A program made the translations under genes and the position numbers. Below the pieces are notes generated by a model. It searched no databases. It worked only from the letters and a program-made list of their open reading frames with translations, and was not told where the DNA came from. 64,000 nucleotides of DNA from Antedon mediterranea (lineage: Eukaryota > Echinodermata > Crinoidea > Comatulida > Antedonidae), in assembly GCF_964355755.1 (NCBI RefSeq), contig NC_092673.1, positions 16,313,001 through 16,377,000 of the forward strand, written 5' to 3'. Positions 57,001 through 63,975 of the stretch are shown piece by piece (position 1 is the stretch's first letter; the number at the start of each line of letters is the position of its first letter).

Positions 57001-58943
57001 ACACCGGGCGGGTTGGAATTTATTTCTATGCCTGTTGTGTTTATATTATTATTATATTATATATTTTTCAAGAATACAATTATGGCCCGTTTCTGCTGTG
57101 AAACAGAATCAGGACAAATTGCAAATAACCTTTTAAATGATGTTTTCAAAATAAGGGTTAATAACACCCAATTGGTTCTTTGTTAGAATGCCATTAGCCA
57201 ATTTTTTCAAAATACTGTAGCATCTTGAACATTTGACTGCTTGAGCATTTTTGGAAGCACAAACTTGCAGATATAAAGATATATATTTTCAAATAAACAG
57301 TTATTCAGTGTTATACAGCAGAAATAGGTATTACATGAACAATATGATTGCCATACTTATTCAAATAAATGCCACCCCCTTCAATTTTTTCCTCAAATAA
57401 ACGCCCCGTCACATGCATATACACACAATATTGAATTATAACTCATTTTTTTCTATTTTTAGCAGAATTCATTGACTTCCCATGATCTACAATTGACCAA
57501 GCATTTTTATAGAATTCTTGATATTAATTGTGTTGTATTTTTTCATATTTAGGGAGAATTAATTTGATTATACATGTTACCATATTACACCCCGAATAAA
57601 TGCCTCTAAATCTTATTAAACTTCACAATTACATACTGATATTAGGAACAGGAAGGAATTCATTTTTACCCCAACCCCCACCCATCCTGGCATCAAAGAT
57701 ATTGTATTCAAGATCCTACTTACTGTATAGTAATGCTGCATCAAGATATATTGTAATATTTCAACCACACCATTTGAAGTAAAAATATGTTTATTGTATA
57801 ATAATTACAAGCTGATACCAATCGTACTATCTTTGACCTACCTGAAACCTGAATATATAACATAAAGATAGGCAAGAATCGCCAAAAGTATTTTTCAATA
57901 TATTGTGGTAAATCCCCATAAGACAGATATTCATAAACATAACTAATATGCATTTAATATATCACTGGCACTGGTATATTTTTATTCAATTTAAGAAATA
58001 CATACAAATACAGTAGGCCTACATCTAAATATATAAAATCACTGAATCATTAAATTTAGCAGCAGGAAAAAAAACTGGTGAACTGTTGGTCAGGTATGAA
58101 TAAACAACTCAATTGTTTTCTCGCAATTTGTAATTCTTAATGATATTCATTGTTATTTCAGATCCATACCAACAACAACACAACAACGACAGGTATGCAA
58201 GTGTTTTATTAATATTTTGTTTATGTAATGAAACAATGCTATTAATTAATAGTACTAATTAATTACTAATTGCTTTCAATCAGTGCGTTCACTCAGCATG
58301 ATTTTGACAGTCACTACTGTAGTATTAATGACATTTGTAGTTATTTATCGCAATTAGTAGTACTGATTAATGAGAAGAAGCTCATAAAATATCGTAAGTC
58401 ATCAATATCATTAAAATGCTGCTGTTGACCTGCAATTTTATTTAAAATCCAGAATCTGTCACTGTATATGTAACAAACTTAATTCAATAATTAATGCCTA
58501 TATAAATAAGAGTTGTCATTATGTGTACAAATGTTCTTTTTACAGTAGCTTCATCAAAAGGATATATACATATTTGAAAGGTATTACAATTTTTTTCTCT
58601 ATTAAATCAAAGTGTTTTTTTTTTTCTATTGAAAGACTAAAAGAATAAAAAATATATTTTCTTCACCAATAAATAGCTAACAAATAGCTAACTATAGATG
58701 CTTTTGGTCCTCATTCCTTACAAAATAAAGCAATAAAATAAAATACCATTTTAATAATGTAGATATTAACAAATCATAATGGAACTTGATATTCTTGAGA
58801 TATCTTTTAAGTATTTAAAAATAAAAACAAAGTTGAATATTTATCAAAACATTTTTCTCTTGATTTCAGATCACTGGTGGATGATTCCAGTTTGTATTAT
58901 TTTAATTGCAGTCTTTGTAAAATTTGTATATGGACTAGTATAG
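26558..58943 (+). CDS. Ankyrin-ZU5-UPA-DED-like membrane-anchored protein (whole gene)
   Basis: The model joins 18 coding segments: 26558-26565, 26966-27059, 29613-29720, 31190-31300, 32227-32337, 33260-33367, 34321-34428, 35091-35175, 37165-37257, 40744-40821, 51674-52209, 52856-52990, 54532-54673, 54834-54857, 55463-55492, 56443-56967, 58162-58192, 58546-58580 and the final 58870-58943. Each junction has GT and AG, all phases agree, and the total is 2436 nt (811 residues plus stop). Domains: ankyrin repeats 4-245, linker 245-301, ZU5 about 305-440, UPA about 440-570, two death-fold domains about 595-765, hydrophobic tail about 790-808. ANK-ZU5-UPA-death-fold resembles ankyrins, UNC5 and PIDD, but one ZU5, DED-like domains and a terminal membrane segment make an unusual combination. 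A role in death or innate-immune signalling at a membrane is inferred. The start codon is the least certain part: ATGG with G at -3 is chosen because it alone gives the phase needed by the next exon. Confidence 0.72.
27185..28595. repeat. 71-bp intronic minisatellite, ~20 copies
   Basis: The unit is about 71 bp, with ACACACTGATGATGGAGGTA, TAACCTGCATG(T/C)ACTGATTA, AC(C/A)ACATTAGGCTAAAAATA and ATAATATAAAT. Variants GTACTGATTAACCAC and GCACTGATTAACAAC partly alternate. Because 71 is not a multiple of three, repeat-driven minus-strand frames (27448-28287) have a 71-residue period; they are artefacts. The array lies in the intron between the first ankyrin exons. Confidence 0.92.
29433..29480 (+). 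pseudogene. Truncated ankyrin pseudo-exon
   Basis: After acceptor TTTCCAG the sequence encodes DGDTPLHSYLWSEYPC and then meets TAA. The second half of the repeat and the donor are missing, and the sequence jumps to the upstream part of the next cassette. It is a decayed copy that would terminate translation if included. Confidence 0.75.
29613..29720 (+). CDS. Ankyrin repeat exon 1
   Basis: A 108-nt exon, phase 0 at both ends, acceptor TTTCCAG, donor GAGGTAAAT. It encodes one 36-residue ankyrin repeat with DTPLH, LAIVTCLIQHGAP and VALQNE. A CD replaces the usual DG at the start. Confidence 0.8.
31190..31300 (+). CDS. Ankyrin repeat exon 2
   Basis: A 111-nt phase-0 exon encoding a 37-residue ankyrin repeat (DGETPLH, PTLEIVTCLIQHGAP, VALQNK), one codon longer than the first repeat in the loop before PTLEIV. 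Confidence 0.82.
32227..32337 (+). CDS. Ankyrin repeat exon 3
   Basis: A 111-nt phase-0 exon. The repeat reads DGETLLH (Leu for the usual Pro) and QHGTPVALQNK. It is otherwise nearly identical to its neighbours, including flanking intron sequence. Confidence 0.82.
33260..33367 (+). CDS. Ankyrin repeat exon 4
   Basis: A 108-nt phase-0 exon encoding DGETLLHSYLSGYTV and then PTLEIVTCLIQHGAP. Acceptor TTTCCAG, donor AAGGTAAAT. Confidence 0.82.
34321..34428 (+). CDS. Ankyrin repeat exon 5
   Basis: A 108-nt phase-0 exon encoding YGDTPLHSYLRSRYT and QHGAPVALQNE. Its donor, GAGGTAATG, lacks one A relative to the other cassettes. It is the last member of the tandem array. Confidence 0.82.
35091..35175 (+). 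CDS. C-terminal ankyrin capping exon
   Basis: An 85-nt exon, phase 0 to 1, encoding DGNTLVSLLESNRWIEEQ and then KTEILNFLEG. DGNT continues the ankyrin pattern but the exon is a partial repeat, probably the capping repeat. It is not part of the recent cassette amplification. Confidence 0.75.
35397..36413. repeat. Insertion between ~120-bp direct repeats
   Basis: AACAATTTACGATAGGAGGA plus flanks occurs at about 35397-35521 and again at 36291-36413, bracketing about 770 bp. The insert begins with a CTTCGAGGAGCTGAATCATC segment also found at about 62093-62165, and holds two diverged ~163-bp direct repeats (35840 and 36003) rich in TAGATA words. No ORF. Confidence 0.6.
37165..37257 (+). CDS. Linker exon, copy 1 (DLPSTVDEQF)
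   Basis: A 93-nt exon, phase 1 at both ends, acceptor TTTTTTTAG, donor GGTGAGT. It encodes a charged helical linker starting DLPSTVDEQF and ending KLLKPESG. It is paralogous to the exon at 40744. Confidence 0.7.
38030..38990. repeat. Segmental intron duplication with a SINE
   Basis: About 38280-38770 repeats the intron text of 36470-36880 (GCAATTCCAGGTCTATATT, CATACCAGTTATTCATTTCA, GTCAAAAAATGTTGCATAAC). A further 120-bp direct repeat (AAAAAATTATAA(C/T)TCATTGCGG to CAGTTGTGTAT) is at 38045-38152 and 38783-38892. At about 38890-38970 a plus-strand tRNA-like head (TGGCTCGGTGGTCTG; GAGATCGAGTCTC) begins, followed by a T-rich tract. Confidence 0.6.
39172..39640 (+). mobile_element. 3'-truncated Helitron
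   Basis: The start TCTATATATAAATTTACG after an A matches the 5' ends at 48769 and 60902, and similarity continues for about 460 bp. It then diverges near 39640 without the 3' hairpin or CTAG end, so only the 5' part is present. Confidence 0.75.
39641..40740. other. Intron sequence, nothing recognised
   Basis: AT-rich intron of the ankyrin-ZU5 gene without repeats or coding exons I can support. The last 60 bp before 40744 resemble the text before the 37165 exon. Confidence 0.4.
40744..40821 (+). CDS. Linker exon, copy 2 (DLPSLVSEQF)
   Basis: A 78-nt exon, phase 1 at both ends, encoding DLPSLVSEQFEKLMVEEQ and then KTKLKPVLG. It and the surrounding intron are paralogous to 37165-37257, so the exon arose by segmental duplication. 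Its symmetric phase would allow skipping without a frameshift. Confidence 0.7.
41680..45150 (-). pseudogene. Degraded gene of a large uncharacterised CXC-type protein family (N-terminal two thirds)
   Basis: Reading leftward on the minus strand, coding blocks appear in order: AYNGLVRYVENEIICKRI (45115-44816), ISYDECKRLETEIAY to TPTGLLLQPLLATG (44536-44376), a 121-bp intron 44375-44255 with GT and AG, TAWDNYDLNMETLDGKN and VRIAYQNV (from 44254), NDVVQETMIRSRKVADETK, FHIEVAFFGAVGTYISDSG (about 43690), GKLYNRCTRIHQITAMAFEK (43350-42955), LEQTVNRDAASSATG, NPFPTDSPTTLVNIATG (42866-42530), TTLFDGGLVLHEI, and QNTFIITGADQ to YGPIIGDKTVFVSHGG (ending near 41690). This order matches a multi-copy invertebrate protein family I know only as uncharacterised. 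Several stops and frameshifts and a retroelement insertion interrupt it. The C-terminal third is missing; the left TIR follows directly. Confidence 0.7.
43345..43585 (-). mobile_element. Truncated retroelement 3' end inside the element A gene
   Basis: On the minus strand about 235 bp of foreign sequence ends in a (TTGATTGA)n tract (plus strand 43345-43382, repeated CAATCAAT). It splits the coding block between ILTESGILAERSL and GKLYNRCTRIH. A short tandem-repeat tail is typical of CR1/L2-group LINEs or their SINEs. Confidence 0.65.
46893..47470 (-). pseudogene. Inverted copy of the CXC-protein 3' end (left arm of element B)
   Basis: This is the reverse complement of 48195-48762 with point differences. 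It holds the same FTQPHQKL, FGAKSLD, MDATKWG and cysteine-cluster coding sequence, with its own indels. It ends at the same post-stop text ATGCCGTACTAAATACATGC. It duplicates the gene's 3' end and is not a separate gene. Confidence 0.8.
47490..48741 (+). pseudogene. C-terminal part of the CXC-type uncharacterised protein (element B)
   Basis: Blocks in order are FVLTEFDGKKEEFLSRHENK and FINMLSYELQKKECPVRHA (47550-47690), a SINE insertion, NADVDIALATVEV and TLIGEDTDF (from about 47900; a PIN/FEN-like acidic pattern), LPIVHAFTGCDSTSRIFG (48120), FGLKDMSILFGAKSLDSLN, QIMQWL, MDATKWGWKVCNKTFVP, and PEELLKIIHCNC followed by TTGCKTVCCSCRRYGLACTS and VCGVCQLEEW. The last is a CXC/tesmin-like cysteine cluster with spacing C-x-C-x3-C-x3-C-x-C-x6-C-x3-C-x2-C. 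It ends with an acidic DDDDEDE tail and TAA. At least three in-frame stops (after GYKM, QKL and QWL) and frameshifts make it non-functional. These blocks are those missing from the gene in element A. Confidence 0.72.
47692..47898 (+). mobile_element. tRNA-derived SINE inside the element B pseudogene
   Basis: A tRNA-like head (GGTTATGATGCTTGGCTACC; B-box-like GAGTTCAAGTTCC) and an A-rich tail of AAAAAAAACAAAAAAAAC bracket about 205 bp. It interrupts the coding blocks CPVRHA and ADVDIA, so it inserted into a formerly intact coding sequence. Confidence 0.7.
48769..50087 (+). mobile_element. 1.3-kb non-autonomous Helitron
   Basis: It starts TCTATATATAAATTTACG and ends CATCTAG, with a 3' hairpin whose stem is AGATGGTACGC/GCGTACCATCT. 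The flanking bases are A (48768) and T (50088), the canonical A-T target. The reverse complement of the left arm of element B reads CATGCACAATATCCAATC where this copy has CATGCACACTA, Helitron, TCTAATC: an empty site within the same window. It encodes no Rep/helicase. Confidence 0.92.
50815..51660. other. Intron sequence with a minus-strand SINE head
   Basis: This is the intron before the ZU5 exon. Around 51095-51175, read on the minus strand, GAGCTCGGTGGTCTGG and GGGTTTGAGTCCAA give A-box and B-box-like words of a tRNA-derived SINE. The remainder is AT-rich and unrecognised. Confidence 0.5.
51674..52209 (+). CDS. ZU5 domain exon
   Basis: A 536-nt exon, phase 1 to 0, acceptor TTCTGCAG, donor AAGGTAATT. 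The translation has STGGTLHLKDEGIKLQIQPG, then AIEEGKTVKISLENI, IISPIVKCGPEGTIF and KPCLLSFPH, the standard ZU5 pattern seen in UNC5, PIDD and ankyrins. Near the domain's end is NHFCFSAI (His at 52063-52065, about residue 432). PIDD and UNC5CL have HFS at the comparable point, where they self-cleave; here a cysteine replaces the serine. The exon then enters the UPA domain (VFGKALVNENEYRLRVTFF). Confidence 0.88.
52856..54673 (+). CDS. UPA domain exons
   Basis: Exons 52856-52990 (135 nt, phase 0-0) and 54532-54673 (142 nt, phase 0-1) encode GDKLLEPGTVRSLYKDLEIR, WRVVDKRVK, and then EYLWCERPSTKFYLERVN with LRATLSLKQ. The pattern LWCERPS...F.LERV...DLRATLSLKQ matches the end of UPA domains of UNC5/PIDD proteins, which pack against ZU5 and regulate the death domain. 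The intron between the two exons contains a hAT-like element. Confidence 0.78.
53296..54148. mobile_element. 853-bp hAT-like non-autonomous element
   Basis: The left end is CAGGGTCGTAGCCAGG and the right end CCTGGCTATGGCCCTG, an inverted repeat of about 16 bp with two mismatches. AATGT lies directly outside both ends. CAGGG-type ends suggest hAT, but the visible duplication is 5 rather than 8 bp. It has no transposase ORF and is intronic. Confidence 0.75.
54834..55492 (+). CDS. Two micro-exons (24 and 30 nt)
   Basis: 54834-54857 (acceptor GTTACAG, donor GTATGT) encodes eight residues and 55463-55492 (acceptor GTTACAG, donor GTATAA) encodes ten residues, RNVEPPVTNP. Both are phase 1 at each end and in frame with their neighbours, forming a flexible linker between UPA and the death-fold region. 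Small size makes each tentative; the shared acceptor text and symmetric phase support them. Confidence 0.5.
55031..55262. mobile_element. Possible short MITE
   Basis: CAGTGGTGGCACC near 55035 and GGCACCACCACT near 55250 form an imperfect inverted repeat. No clear target duplication; low support. Confidence 0.3.
55932..56370. mobile_element. 439-bp MITE with TA duplication
   Basis: The ends are CCGTAAATCTTCTAAT and ATTAGAAGATTTACGG, flanked by TA on both sides (55930-55931 and 56371-56372). Internal GGGTTACTATTAGA(A/G) words repeat in both halves. TA flanks suggest a Tc1/mariner-type MITE. Located in the intron before the death-fold exon. Confidence 0.8.
56443..56967 (+). CDS. Death-fold (tandem DED-like) exon
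   Basis: A 525-nt exon, phase 1-1, acceptor TTTTCCAG, donor GGTATGT, encoding 175 helical residues. The first half has LQEKFRKLKHDLG, ANDLFNNLHDKDDISPADIN and LSEIADLSQLKDAENLI, which fits a death-effector-type six-helix pattern (LF..L...D.IS..D...L.EI). The second half has YRKRLCKALKQFDPNKLKDV, IETIWDLVFHLESNGKL and FADLLGPIAKNIL, a second death-fold-like unit. The DED assignment is by pattern only; a DD or CARD relation cannot be excluded. Confidence 0.65.
57190..58055. other. Intron with decayed AATAAACGCCCC-type repeats
   Basis: AAATAAATGCCACCCCC, AAATAAACGCCCCG and CCGAATAAATGCCTC occur within about 240 bp and look like remnants of an interspersed element. An alternative acceptor at about 57462 would give AEFIDFP and a stop; I left it out of the main model. 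Confidence 0.4.
58060..58093 (+). CDS. Candidate alternative exon (mutually exclusive with 58162)
   Basis: It has an acceptor series TTAGCAGCAG (three AG sites three bases apart), a 34-nt exon and donor GTATGA. It enters in phase 1 and exits in phase 2, exactly as the exon 58162-58192 does. Using both would shift the frame; using either keeps it open. It encodes AAGKKTGELLV. Confidence 0.4.
58162..58943 (+). CDS. C-terminal exons with membrane anchor
   Basis: Exons 58162-58192 (DPYQQQHNND), 58546-58580 (SFIKRIYTYLK) and 58870-58943 close the frame. The last encodes DHWWMIPVCIILIAVFVKFV and YGLV before TAG. About 20 hydrophobic residues sit at the extreme C terminus with only two or three residues after them, preceded by basic KRIYTYLK: the layout of a tail-anchored protein. 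No signal peptide is seen at the N terminus. Confidence 0.65.
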
Positions 58944-59129
58944 CAAGAATTTTAAACTATAGTTTTGTACAATATTGCTTCACTGCACCTCCATCTCACT
59001 GGCACAAAATAAGAAAAAGAATTGTTATCAGAAACTGTAAACACCACTATTAAAAATGTTAAAGAAACAATCATAAAATGTGGAAATTTCTCTCAAATCG
59101 ATTTTATAAGAAAAAGAATAACAAATAAT

Positions 59130-59135
59130 AATAAA
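59130..59135 (+). terminator. Candidate polyadenylation signal AATAAA
   Basis: First AATAAA after the stop codon at 58943, about 190 bp downstream. Such AT-rich DNA yields many chance matches, so support is weak. Confidence 0.35.
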
Positions 59136-59230
59136 TAATTTTATTATTATAATTATTTTTAAATCCAAATGTTGTTAGTAAGAAATATGTAAATTGCATT
59201 TGTTCTCCATTTGATGCAAATACTAATTGC

Positions 59231-59620
59231 AAGTATTTCACATCCACTCAGAAGTTATTATGTTTATATATTTATGTGTACACACCACATCATTTGAAAC
59301 ATTATAATATGATAGAATAGTTTGTATTATATCAAGTATTTCACATCCACTCAGAGGTTATGTATGTTTATATATTTATGTGTACACACCACATCATTTG
59401 AAACATTATAATATGATAGAATAGTTTGTATTATATCAAGTATTTCACATCCACTCAGAGGTTATGTATGTTTATATATTTATGTGTACACACCACATCA
59501 TTTGAAACATTATAATATGATAGAATAGTTTTTATTATCAAGTATTTCACATCCACTCAGAGGTTATGTATGTTTATATATTTATGTGTACGCACCACAT
59601 CATTTTAAACAGCATAGCAT
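59231..59620. repeat. 104-bp tandem repeat, ~4 copies
   Basis: The unit starts AAGTATTTCACATCCACTCA and includes TTTATGTGTACACACCACAT and CATTATAATATGATAGAATA. The last copy is truncated. It lies just 3' of the ankyrin-ZU5 gene and could be in its 3' untranslated region. Confidence 0.88.
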
Positions 59621-60901
59621 TACATAGCTCCATTCAATAACTTTTTAAAAATGAAAGTTGGCTAAAGATAAATCAATGGTTTTATTGGAGTACGAATGAA
59701 ATAAATTTTAATCATCAGTGGAAAAAAAACGGACTAATCAAAGTTGTTAGGTAGATCGTTAATATAGAATAGGGGCCAAATCGTTAAATTACGTAAGGAG
59801 GAATTAGGACTTGCTGAGATTATATCTGTTGGACTGTATTTTTTAAGTAATCAGTAAACCAAATGAACAAGTTGATATAAACTACACTTTAAAAAAATTG
59901 TAAAAGAAAATATATTTAAACGTAGAACTGGGCCAAATCTCTAGTTATTGTCTTTTCTATTCTGTAATCGTCGTTTGATTTTTGTCTTCCTTTGCTTTAT
60001 ATTTGTATTTTTGTATGCAGTGATGAATTCAAATGAATAAATAAAATAATAATTGTCGGATTTCTTTAAATCAGACCATTTTTAAATTACTTTCATATAT
60101 GCTGTTTATTTTTTTAAAATGTCATGGGAAGATATTTTTCAAATTAAGGTGATGCAAAATATTAATATAAAATAATAATGTAAACAAAATAATTTATTTG
60201 TGTATAAAAATACAATTTGCAATAAACTTGTTTCTATTTTTAATCAGTTGTATTTGTCATTGTGTGCATATGTTGTGGAGGTTTCCGGAAAAAAAAAATT
60301 AGCATGAAACAAATTCCCAAATGATGCTAAGATAACTTTTGATTATGATAGTATTAATTCAAGTTTTATCTGACTGTGTATTCGGTTTACAAAGCAACCA
60401 ATAATATCATAATTAGATGCAACTGATTTTCAGCGAGGCCGATTTCATATGTCACCGTGTATTCTGCACATGAGTAGTTAATTAAAGAATTATTATACAA
60501 AAAAATGTATTTTTGATATAATTACATTATATAGGCCTTATAGTCACTGTAGTATTTATTTTTTAGCATACCCTTGTAGCCCTTTAAAGTACTATGTTGT
60601 TTGAATGATGCGCCCTCTATAAAAAAGGATACCAATGCATGAAGATCGTATGTCAACAAAAACACATGTTAAACTGAACTTTTTTGTTGTTGCATAATAT
60701 AATATAGGCCTATCCCCCCTCCCTAGCCTAGGCCTATTTTTTTTAACGTAGGAAAATATCTTTAACAAAATGTTTAGCATTAGCATCACATTCTCACATT
60801 CATAACTGCAAACATGCCACCAAAAACTTCAGAAAAATTGACAGTATATATACTTTAAATTTGTTCGTAAATTTATGTTATGTAGCATTATACTGAACTC
60901 A
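59621..60901. other. Intergenic, no gene recognised
   Basis: AT-rich spacer between the 3' repeat and the Helitron. No credible ORF, RNA gene or repeat. Confidence 0.45.
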
Positions 60902-61642
60902 TCTATATATAAATTTACGTAAATCGCGCGTTATTTCTAGAATGTTTACTCGACGGTATATAAAGTTGGTTAGAATCTCGGTACTGATTTTAACCACCTG
61001 ATGTAACCCTGTTTACTAATTAAATTGAGTTAGATAATTAGTTATTGACAATTAAAACGAATTTAGATTCAACGATTTGCCCCAAATAGGGGTGTTTTCC
61101 GATCGTGGTATACACTGTCTAATGGATGTCCATCTTGGAAAATACCTGCACACAATAATATGAGGATGCTTCGAATTTTCCTATCTCCTCCTACGATAAT
61201 TGTTTTTAATAGCTGAAAAACCGGTTGAACAGCTCGAGTACAGTATCATAACAGGCCGATTTTCTTAACAAAATACTATTTTGATAGATTTAATATTCGT
61301 TTATACGAATGTATTGATTTGCGATGAATGGAACATTCCAATCTCTCAGACTCCCAGTTTGTTTGGTAAATTTATGAGCCCTTGGTTTAACACAAGTAGG
61401 TAAATTTATGGGCCCTTGGAGAATAAAACTTATATATACCTTTAAACAAATGTATTGATTTGCGATGAATGGAACATTCCAATCTCTCAGACTCCCAGTT
61501 TGTACGTAAATTTATGAGCCATTGGTTTAACACAAGTAGGTAAATTTATGGGCCCTTGGAGAATAAAACTTATATATAGTATTGCAATACTTTGACAATA
61601 TTGTAAATACTGTACGTATTAACCATTTTTGTTCGCCATTAT

Positions 61643-61828
61643 ACAGATATTGACTGCTTAGAGGTTAAATATAAGATTTGACATCCCCGAGGGAATGATA
61701 TTAAGTTCGAGGGAATATATATTTCCCGAAGCGCCAGCTGAGGGAAATATATATTCCCCGAGAACTTAATATCATTCCCGAGGGGATGTCAAATCTTATA
61801 TTTAACCGATATAAAAGGCAATATCTGT
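61643..61828. mobile_element. 186-bp near-perfect palindrome
   Basis: Arms ACAGATATTG...TAAATATAAGATTTGACATC and the reverse complement meet at a short GCGCCAGCTG-type centre. Inner arms carry GAATGATATTAAGTTC and GGGAATATATATTTCCC. It interrupts Helitron sequence, so it is a mobile fold-back or hairpin MITE. Confidence 0.8.
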
Positions 61829-62277
61829 TATATTATATAGCCAAGAACAAGTCTGCTGGGTTGGGTGAAGATAGGCTAGCTACTGTAGGGCCTAGGCCTC
61901 CTTATTGTATTGTACTGCCTAGACACCTTACCTTGCGAAGAATAATATACAGATAATTACTAATTAATGATTCCTTGGCAATAAAATATTCACTTAGGCC
62001 TAGGTCGTTTAAATTAACAGAAGAATTTCCATCAATAAGCCTATTAATAATAATATTATAATCAGGTAGGCCGAATAAACAATTCGTCGTCTTCTCGATC
62101 TTCGAGGAGCCGAATCACCGGATGTTCAGCGCGTACTAGTTACTAGGTTACTACCGTGAGTATTGACCAATCATAAACGGTGTTTCATCACATTTAGGGT
62201 GGACTTATAACAAATGAGGGCGCTATGTATGCATAGCTTAAAAATAGTTTAGAAGATTAATTTCTTCAAGCAACTTC

Positions 62278-62345
62278 CATGGCCCAGCGGTTGAAGCGTT
62301 GTCTTGCGATGGAGTGACAATTCCACCCGAGTTCAAGATCGAGTA
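62278..62345 (+). mobile_element. tRNA-derived SINE head in the Helitron
   Basis: TGGCCCAGCGGTTGAAGCG resembles an A box region and GAGTTCAAGATC a B box, with tRNA-like spacing. No intact cloverleaf or terminator; probably a SINE head. Confidence 0.5.
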
Positions 62346-63269
62346 GATGACTTTTGTTTATTTATCGGCAACGCGAGTGTTGGCACACGAAAATTACACA
62401 GTCAATATCATCGTACTCGAGAATCTATATGTTTAATGACAGGGGACACGATAATTACGCGAAAATTACACAGTCAATATCATCGTTCTCGAGAATATAT
62501 ACGATTTACGATCCTCGCAGCGGTAGTCATGTGATGCAGTTTCAACCAATCACGTTCGCGTATTTACATAGGCTATGTAATATTCTAAATTGTCTTACTG
62601 TGAATGTGGTTACTGTTAGATATATAAACAAAATATACAAAGAACATTTATTACTGTGACTGTGGGTAGATTACTGACAGTTGCTTCTCAACGAGTTTGT
62701 ATTAATTAATAATTATAAAAAATATAAACATCGTAGTGGTGTATCGTTATTCTTTACTCCATGCATGTACTTTACTATTTCAATCGACTATAACAGGGAC
62801 AGTTTTAAAAAAGTATTATAAATTGTAAATGTTTTACTGTGTTTAGTGGTATATTATTGATAGGCCTATAAAACCTTTAAAACAATATTTCGTTACTGAG
62901 TGGATAGAGAATATATTTAAAAATTGTTCTTCCCATCCTCTTCCCCATCCCTTAACTCTAATGTTATATACAAAACACAAATTGGGTTTGTTTAAATGAG
63001 TTCAAATAAAAAAATTGGACTCATTTTTAAGACAAGGCCTAATTCCCAGGGTGCTAATTTTACATAAATCATCGTGTCTATTTATTCGTTTCTGTAAACG
63101 ACAATGTACTATAGTCCTGCGTTACGTACATTTTTTACGCTGAACTTACTGTGTATTCGAGAACCATCTGTGGACACGACCTAGATGGTACGCGAGCGAA
63201 GCGAGCCTACCATCTAGTAATTATAATTATAACAATATTCCTGTAAATTTAATTCTCACTCAGGGCTGC

Positions 63270-63755
63270 TTCTCAACGTTTGTAGTAATTAATAATTATA
63301 AAAAATATAAACGTCGTAGTAGTGTATCGTTACATGTACTTTACTATTTCAATCGACTATAACACGGAAAGTTTTAAAAAAGCATTATAAATCGTAAATG
63401 TTTTACTGTGTTTAGTGGTATATTATTAATAGGCCTATAAAACATTTAAAACAATATTTCGTTACTGAGTGGATAGAGAATATATTTAAAAATTGTTCTT
63501 CCCATCCTCTTCCCCATCCCTCAACTCTAATGTTATATACAAAACACAAATTGGGTTTGTTTAAATGAGTTCAGATAAAAAAAAATTTTTATTTTTATCA
63601 TTTTTAAGACAAGGCCTAATTCCCAAGGTGCTAATTTTACATAAATCATCATGTCTATTTATTCGTTTCTGTAAATGACAATGTACTATAGTCCTGGGGT
63701 ACGTACATTTTTTAGGCTGAAATTACTGTGTATTCGAGAACCATCTGTGGGCACT
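63270..63755 (+). repeat. Second copy of the Helitron 3' region, lacking the hairpin
   Basis: Sequence from CTTCTCAACGTTTGTA to GAGAACCATCTGTGG repeats 62683-63175 with small indels, but the terminal hairpin and CTAG are absent. This is a direct duplication or a second, 3'-truncated Helitron copy. Confidence 0.75.
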
Positions 63756-63975
63756 AGTTTATTATAATGTATCTTGATTTATATTACATTCTGTGATGAG
63801 CTGAATAGTTAAATAACATATTTATAGTTTTTTGTATTATATTGTTTTCAACAAATTTATAGTAGAAGGGAGAGAAAAACAAAAAAAACTGTAATATTAA
63901 TCTTAACTCAAACTCATTTTGGTTGGAAACAATAATAATCATTGTTAAATTAATGACCAGTATTTTTATTTGCAG

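Larger units (their letters stand above)
60902..63217 (+). mobile_element. 2.3-kb Helitron with nested insertions
   Basis: The 5' end TCTATATATAAATTTACG follows A (60901), and the 3' end CATCTAG with hairpin AGATGGTACGC...TACCATCT precedes T/A (63218). It is homologous to 48769-50087 but longer. It has a ~120-bp internal tandem duplication (GATGAATGGAACATTCCAAT at 61325 and 61465), a fold-back hairpin (61643-61828), about 750 bp of extra sequence with a SINE head, and a duplicated GAAAATTACACAGTCAATAT at about 62388 and 62461. No Rep/helicase. Confidence 0.88.

Noticed and set aside
57462-57485. Alternative terminal exon after the death-fold exon
   Set aside because: The acceptor TTTTTAG gives only AEFIDFP before a stop and would remove the membrane anchor. 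It is possible as a minor isoform but unsupported.
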